From positions 248,001-312,000 of the forward strand of contig CANNZV010001125.1 in NCBI GenBank assembly GCA_947561585.1: DNA of 64,000 nt. The letters run 5' to 3'. The position numbers and the translations under genes were made by a program. The notes beneath the pieces were generated by a model. It worked only from the letters and a program-made list of their open reading frames with translations. It made no database searches and was not told the origin of the DNA. This stretch comes from Caprella mutica. Lineage: Eukaryota > Arthropoda > Malacostraca > Amphipoda > Caprellidae. This document shows positions 62,201 to 64,000 of this stretch, piece by piece. Positions within the stretch are counted from its first letter, which is position 1. Each line of letters opens with the position of its first letter.

Positions 62201-64000
62201 ATTTGGTTTCCTCATACGGTTTTGCCTCCTTGATGACAGTTCCAGTAGAAAGGAACGGTTCGGATGTTAGAGACACGAGGGCATTGGCGGTGATCCGCTT
62301 TTTAGGAGAAGGCTCTGACTCCGTTGAAGCTACTTCAACAGCCCTGTCTCTGGACCACTTCCGTGTACGTTCATCAGATCGACACCGTAGCGGCAATTTC
62401 ACAACGGGAATAACTTTCCGCTCAATTTTCTTCTTGTCGTAAAGCACGACACTTATTTTAGACCCTGTGAGAAGAATATCAAGGGGGACGAACTTCAGAG
62501 CAGAGTTGTTACTACTTCTAGACACTCCTAAAATATTCCCCACAATGCTCGAGGTACTGCCTTTGGCCTCAGGGAAATCTTTCGACGACTTGGTTTCAGT
62601 GGGCGGTACTTTGAACATTACGTGATGGGTAGGTTTGGAGTGTTTGGCAGAGGCGTTAGCAAGGGCAATATCTAGAGGAAGGAGTTTAGAAGTCTTCACA
62701 TCAATACTAGAATTATCACAGTCTACTCCACTATCTCCAATGTCAGATTTGAATGCAGTCTGGTCAAGACTTTTTTTAGTTGCTGTATCTTTTGCTATGA
62801 GGTCTTCAATCCATCTGAAAATATCAAAAAATGACAATCACCTAATTATAAAGAGAACAAGTAGCTAGAGGCCTAGGATATAGCTACATCCAGAGAAAAC
62901 TGAAAACATTTTCACATGAAATAATTACAAGTCCCAACTTTTAGATTAATAAAAGTCACTTCTTGAAGAGAATAATTCAAATTTCTCTAATCTGTCCATA
63001 GCTAAGTTCTTATAGACGTATAGAACTGGACTTCGTTACAGCTAATAACTAAAACCATAATTTAGTTCTAGTCAAATTACCTGTTCATCTTGACCACAAT
63101 GTCACTGAGCAGTTGAATCTGAGGCAGACTGACGTAGAGATCTATGTCGGTAGTAGCGTTTATCTCCAGGGAATGACCTGCCACTAATATTTTAGAGTGT
63201 CCCTCTCCAGCATTTTCATCACCATTCACCTAATGTGAAAAAAAATTGAAAGAATTGATAGCAAAGTAGGGTAAATTACGAATTATCGGTCAGTTTCACA
63301 TCTTCGGTCATATAAGAAAAAACGATATTATAATTTAAACGATATAAATTATTTTTATAATTTATAAAATAACAATTATAATATCATTTTTTCTTATATG
63401 ACCTAAGATGTGAAACTGACCGATAATTCGTAATTTACCCTACCTATTAGTATATATGAATTAATTATCCTTGAAATACAGTTATCAATCAGTACATGAG
63501 ATTAAAAAATTGAGTAGCTAGCTATAAGTAAGTAATGTGCTAATATTTTACTATTTAAAAAACTTTTTTACACCAGTAATTATGTTCTGCATGTCCCATA
63601 GCTACGTGTTTTGAATTATGTTGGCAAAGCGGGTAGTTACATAGTAATTAAATCATTATGTTCGATGTATAACTTCTCCCTACTAACTCAAATACAAAGC
63701 TAAATCAGTAGATTACTTTAGAGCAGTGATTCTTGAAGTAGGTGTGTCCAGCACCCTTTTGGGTCCTGGATTGTTTATAAATTATGTAATAAAACATTCA
63801 TTTTTTTCCTTACTTTTTCATTTTAAATTCTCACATGATAGTAGACAAATATATTCTAATTGTATCTTTTCAATCTATTTCAATGCAACACAATGCTCAG
63901 GGGGTGCCTGAGAAAAGCAAGGGGTGCGCGAGACCACTGCTCTAGAGTACTATTTTATACTCACCTCTTCCAGCACATGTTTTAGCTTAGTCACAGCTGG
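49941..64000 (-). CDS. VPS13B: VPS13B (COH1), C-terminal 2531 residues in 17 exons
   Basis: VPS13B is a bridge-like lipid-transfer protein of the Golgi and endosomes; human loss causes Cohen syndrome. Coding exons, in transcript order: 63965-64000 (partial), 63081-63229, 61880-62814, 61196-61336, 58998-60641, 58414-58661, 57940-58157, 57382-57574, 56651-56809, 55776-55916, 55406-55552, 54076-55024, 53318-53518, 51356-52996, 51036-51222, 50569-50881, 49941-50234. They total 7596 bases, an exact multiple of three, with consistent phases and GT-AG junctions. Identity comes from the C-terminal part: LPYEGIMVGPWAFMAGMTHG, then NMDRLSLDEEHMSRSEDERR and VGRGVIGAITKPIGGAADL, which match VPS13B rather than VPS13A, C or D. 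The middle exons hold VPS13 adaptor-binding (VAB) repeats. The human protein is about 4000 residues, so the N-terminal chorein part lies beyond 64000. Six introns carry family A elements. Confidence 0.95.
50569..50881 (-). CDS. VPS13B: VPS13B exon 16 (PH-like C-terminal domain)
   Basis: Phase 2 to 0; acceptor ttgttttctcag, donor GATCTG|GTGAGT. It encodes VTVVLAPEFLYIICCETDTQ to LVYQDLSDGG, corresponding to the C-terminal PH-like region. Confidence 0.92.
51036..51222 (-). CDS. VPS13B: VPS13B exon 15
   Basis: Phase 1 to 2. It continues from HTG with QGLLKGTGWHLEHQPRHATH, matching the position just after the conserved TKPIGGAA motif in the family. Confidence 0.9.
51356..52996 (-). CDS. VPS13B: VPS13B exon 14 (conserved C-terminal VPS13 region)
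   Basis: This 1641-base exon, phase 1 to 1, encodes the DUF1162/VPS13_C-like region. It starts NHCNEFSHGIDLTAKH and ends with the strongly conserved amphipathic helices around VGRGVIGAITKPIGGAADLF. Its core VQEILINPLSVELSVHASVK is typical of VPS13 and ATG2 C-termini. Confidence 0.95.
53131..53289. mobile_element. Family A MITE, copy A21, in VPS13B intron 13
   Basis: The core is GATACCTGCAGGTATC. The right end is CGTTCGATAACACTACACTTACCCTA and the left end is diverged (GATAAGCTCTGAGCTATCG). Its right end lies 28 bases inside the intron from the exon 13 donor. Confidence 0.85.
53318..53518 (-). CDS. VPS13B: VPS13B exon 13
   Basis: Phase 1 to 1; acceptor ttttttcag, donor CACGA|GTAAGA. It encodes a Ser-rich linker (EGSSSSPGSVESSNGSNLHF) and SLMEHCVCSGQSVALCLK. 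Confidence 0.88.
53603..53965. repeat. CATGCTTGAACGCATTTA-type repeats flanking a Tc1-like MITE
   Basis: Words such as AACATGCTTGAACGCATTTA and ACATGTTTGAACAT occur on both sides of the inserted MITE. They suggest a short decayed array in VPS13B intron 12 into which the MITE inserted. Confidence 0.6.
53671..53901. mobile_element. Tc1/mariner MITE with CAGTATGGGCCACAAAAATG ends
   Basis: Near-perfect inverted ends CAGTATGGGCCACAAAAATG, continuing TTTCCGCTTTTTCAAATACTT, are bounded by TA at both sides (53669-53670 and 53902-53903). There is no transposase. It sits in VPS13B intron 12. Confidence 0.9.
54076..55024 (-). CDS. VPS13B: VPS13B exon 12 (VAB repeats)
   Basis: This 949-base exon, phase 0 to 1, encodes two VAB-type beta repeats, seen at RPWALVVNHSSVEVFLQDGD and QLIIYNNTMTTLVLG, with an intervening WYSLKFEGRLPRNGNANICI segment. 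Confidence 0.94.
55080..55280. mobile_element. Family A MITE, copy A22, in VPS13B intron 11
   Basis: The left end is truncated (starts TTTTATCGGTCAATTTCACA). The right end is GACCGATAACTAGTAATTTA then TCCTA. The core is GATACCTGCAGGTGTC. Confidence 0.88.
55406..55552 (-). CDS. VPS13B: VPS13B exon 11
   Basis: Phase 0 to 0; acceptor tttttttcag, donor CTGCAG|GTGACT. It encodes MRMSQGNEPVDLGTYTEQLL to QPKIDLQ. Confidence 0.9.
55776..55916 (-). CDS. VPS13B: VPS13B exon 10
   Basis: Phase 0 to 0; acceptor ttttctcaccag. It encodes MTVSGGGGSTCLRACDVSLS to LHRAMADQ. Confidence 0.9.
55985..56095. repeat. 33-bp tandem repeat in VPS13B intron 9 (3 copies)
   Basis: The unit is TAAATGATAACCAATCCAGG followed by ATTATTTTTTTAT. 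Confidence 0.85.
56431..56629. mobile_element. mariner-like MITE with CAGGGTGACCC ends, in VPS13B intron 9
   Basis: The left end is CAGGGTGACCCAAAAAATTG. On the other strand the right end is CAGGATGACCCTCAAAAAAG. The element is bounded by TA at both sides. Its right end lies 20 bases downstream of the exon 9 donor. Confidence 0.85.
56651..56809 (-). CDS. VPS13B: VPS13B exon 9
   Basis: Phase 0 to 0. It encodes SDGMQVWCRIVRQRVGTVLR then VIVLSPQFVVRSHLPRPLIV, the start of a VAB repeat. Confidence 0.92.
56877..57080. mobile_element. Family A MITE, copy A23, in VPS13B intron 8
   Basis: The left end is GGGGTAAACTATGAATTATC and the right end is ACCAATAATTCGTAACTTGCCTA. The core is GATACATGCAGGTATC. 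Confidence 0.9.
57382..57574 (-). CDS. VPS13B: VPS13B exon 8
   Basis: Phase 2 to 0. It encodes SQSKLESICNDVECLRARFP to VRLPHRTK. Confidence 0.9.
57940..58157 (-). CDS. VPS13B: VPS13B exon 7
   Basis: Phase 0 to 2. A Ser/Thr-rich run (VTSTSTPSSTSSSTPSRN) precedes IQVVVTVRKVEDSHLYVCFS. Confidence 0.9.
58317..58388. repeat. 23-bp tandem repeat next to the exon 6 donor (3 copies)
   Basis: The unit CACATAAGTGTGCTAATATG plus ACT begins 25 bases inside VPS13B intron 6. Confidence 0.8.
58414..58661 (-). CDS. VPS13B: VPS13B exon 6 (VAB repeat)
   Basis: Phase 1 to 0; acceptor ttttctcag, donor CCTAT|GTGAGT. It encodes LTCRYILHNACQESVRLGQA and SGTSVLYCWRSHKKSPML. Confidence 0.92.
58707..58961. mobile_element. 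Family F (pogo-like) MITE, copy F1, in VPS13B intron 5
   Basis: The left end is GTGAACTCCTGAGTTATGAA and the right end is CTTCATAACTCAGGAGTTTG followed by ACTGTAG. The internal AAATCATAGAAAACTA and GGGGGATAA are shared with F2. The end read on the minus strand, CTACAGTCAAACTCC, is pogo-like with TA. Confidence 0.75.
58998..60641 (-). CDS. VPS13B: VPS13B exon 5
   Basis: This is the largest exon (1644 bases, phase 1 to 1); acceptor tctttttcag, donor AACAAG|GTAAGA. It encodes AKIEVDLGRPIRLCYSESKL through MIWCYPEPRALTRVDIHPVP to AYSIVSNVKQ, the middle part of the protein. Confidence 0.94.
60758..60909. mobile_element. Family A MITE, copy A24, in VPS13B intron 4
   Basis: The left end TAGGGTAAGTCAGTTTTACA lacks about 14 bases of the usual arm. 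The right end is CAATAATTCGTCACTTATCCTA. Confidence 0.88.
61001..61170. mobile_element. Family C MITE, copy C4, in VPS13B intron 4
   Basis: The left end is GGATTGTGACAATATGAG and the right end is CGCATATTGTCACAACCC, with TA at both sides. It contains ACGAAACGAAATGGTATC and TAGTCTTTAATTCAATC. It ends about 25 bases from the exon 4 donor. Confidence 0.9.
61196..61336 (-). CDS. VPS13B: VPS13B exon 4
   Basis: Phase 1 to 1; acceptor cctccttgcag, donor CCTG|GTAAGC. It encodes SGAKQVATSEDFVLSFLETK to YDFLFKP. Confidence 0.93.
61683..61882. mobile_element. Family A MITE, copy A25, forming the donor of VPS13B intron 3
   Basis: On the minus strand its end reads GGGTAAGTTCCGAGTTATCG and the exon 3 donor falls inside it (TTCGG|GTAAGT). 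The other end is diverged (TGTCGGACGGTTGCACATTT). The core is degenerate (GGTATGCATTGATACATGC). Confidence 0.85.
61880..62814 (-). CDS. VPS13B: VPS13B exon 3
   Basis: Phase 2 to 1, 935 bases; acceptor gatattttcag. It encodes WIEDLIAKDTATKKSLDQTA, a long Ser/Thr-rich variable loop, then a conserved end (LLYVCVSQPHAYLACHPKTQ, INWNGDFTLSTS). The last two bases lie inside the A25 terminal repeat. Confidence 0.92.
63081..63229 (-). CDS. VPS13B: VPS13B exon 2 of this window
   Basis: Phase 0 to 2; acceptor tttttcacattag, donor AACAG|GTAATT. It encodes VNGDENAGEGHSKILVAGHS and LEINATTDIDLYVSLPQIQL. Confidence 0.93.
63267..63442. mobile_element. Family A MITE, copy A26, in VPS13B intron 1 of this window
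   Basis: The ends are TAGGGTAAATTACGAATTA and GATAATTCGTAATTTACCCTA, with both arms of the CGGTCATATAAG type. It is nearly perfect, and has AAATTA in place of AAGTTA at both ends. Confidence 0.92.
63965..64000 (-). CDS. VPS13B: VPS13B exon 1 of this window (partial)
   Basis: It encodes PAVTKLKHVLEE and ends at donor GAAGAG|GTGAGT in phase 0. It continues past the window edge. Confidence 0.85.

Overview
The window is nuclear DNA of an invertebrate metazoan. It is AT-rich, has spliceosomal GT-AG introns with phases that can be checked, and encodes animal proteins. The CFAP20 fragment reads arthropod-like, and one short gene has a TATA box plus an arthropod-type TCAGTT initiator, so an arthropod is plausible. 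The species cannot be fixed from sequence alone.

Protein-coding content is sparse. From left to right: (1) the terminal exon of CFAP20 (+, 473-790); (2) a short intronless orphan gene of 100 residues (+, 8373-8675); (3) about 35 kb almost wholly made of repeats, with one decayed coding-like stretch at 16.3-16.8 kb (-) and a 5'-truncated, frameshifted non-LTR retrotransposon (24.3-26.4 kb, +); (4) SLC66A2/PQLC1, a five-exon PQ-loop membrane protein (+, 43652-46368); (5) the C-terminal 2531 residues of VPS13B, the Cohen syndrome bridge-like lipid-transfer protein, in 17 exons on the minus strand (49941 to beyond 64000). SLC66A2 and VPS13B converge on a 3.6 kb spacer full of palindromic transposons.

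Non-coding DNA is dominated by two things. First, large tandem arrays with units of 11, 14-17, 16, 19, 20, 22, 23, 29, 35 and 42 bp; the largest is 61 copies of a 29-mer with higher-order structure. Second, at least ten families of palindromic, non-autonomous DNA transposons (MITEs or foldback elements). The main one, called family A here, has 26 copies spread from 4.5 to 63.4 kb, including six VPS13B introns and one SLC66A2 intron. Its terminal inverted repeat begins (TA)GGGTAAGTT, which contains a strong 5' splice site, and one copy supplies the donor of a VPS13B intron. Families A, B and D share the same palindromic core (GATACCTGCAGGTATC plus flanks) but have unrelated outer ends. At 36.1-37.9 kb three elements are nested inside one another with a visible 8-bp target duplication.

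No tRNA, rRNA, CRISPR array, virus or bacterial operon was recognised. Exon boundaries were derived by hand from splice consensus, reading-frame continuity and phase; the 17 VPS13B exons and 5 SLC66A2 exons each sum to an exact multiple of three.
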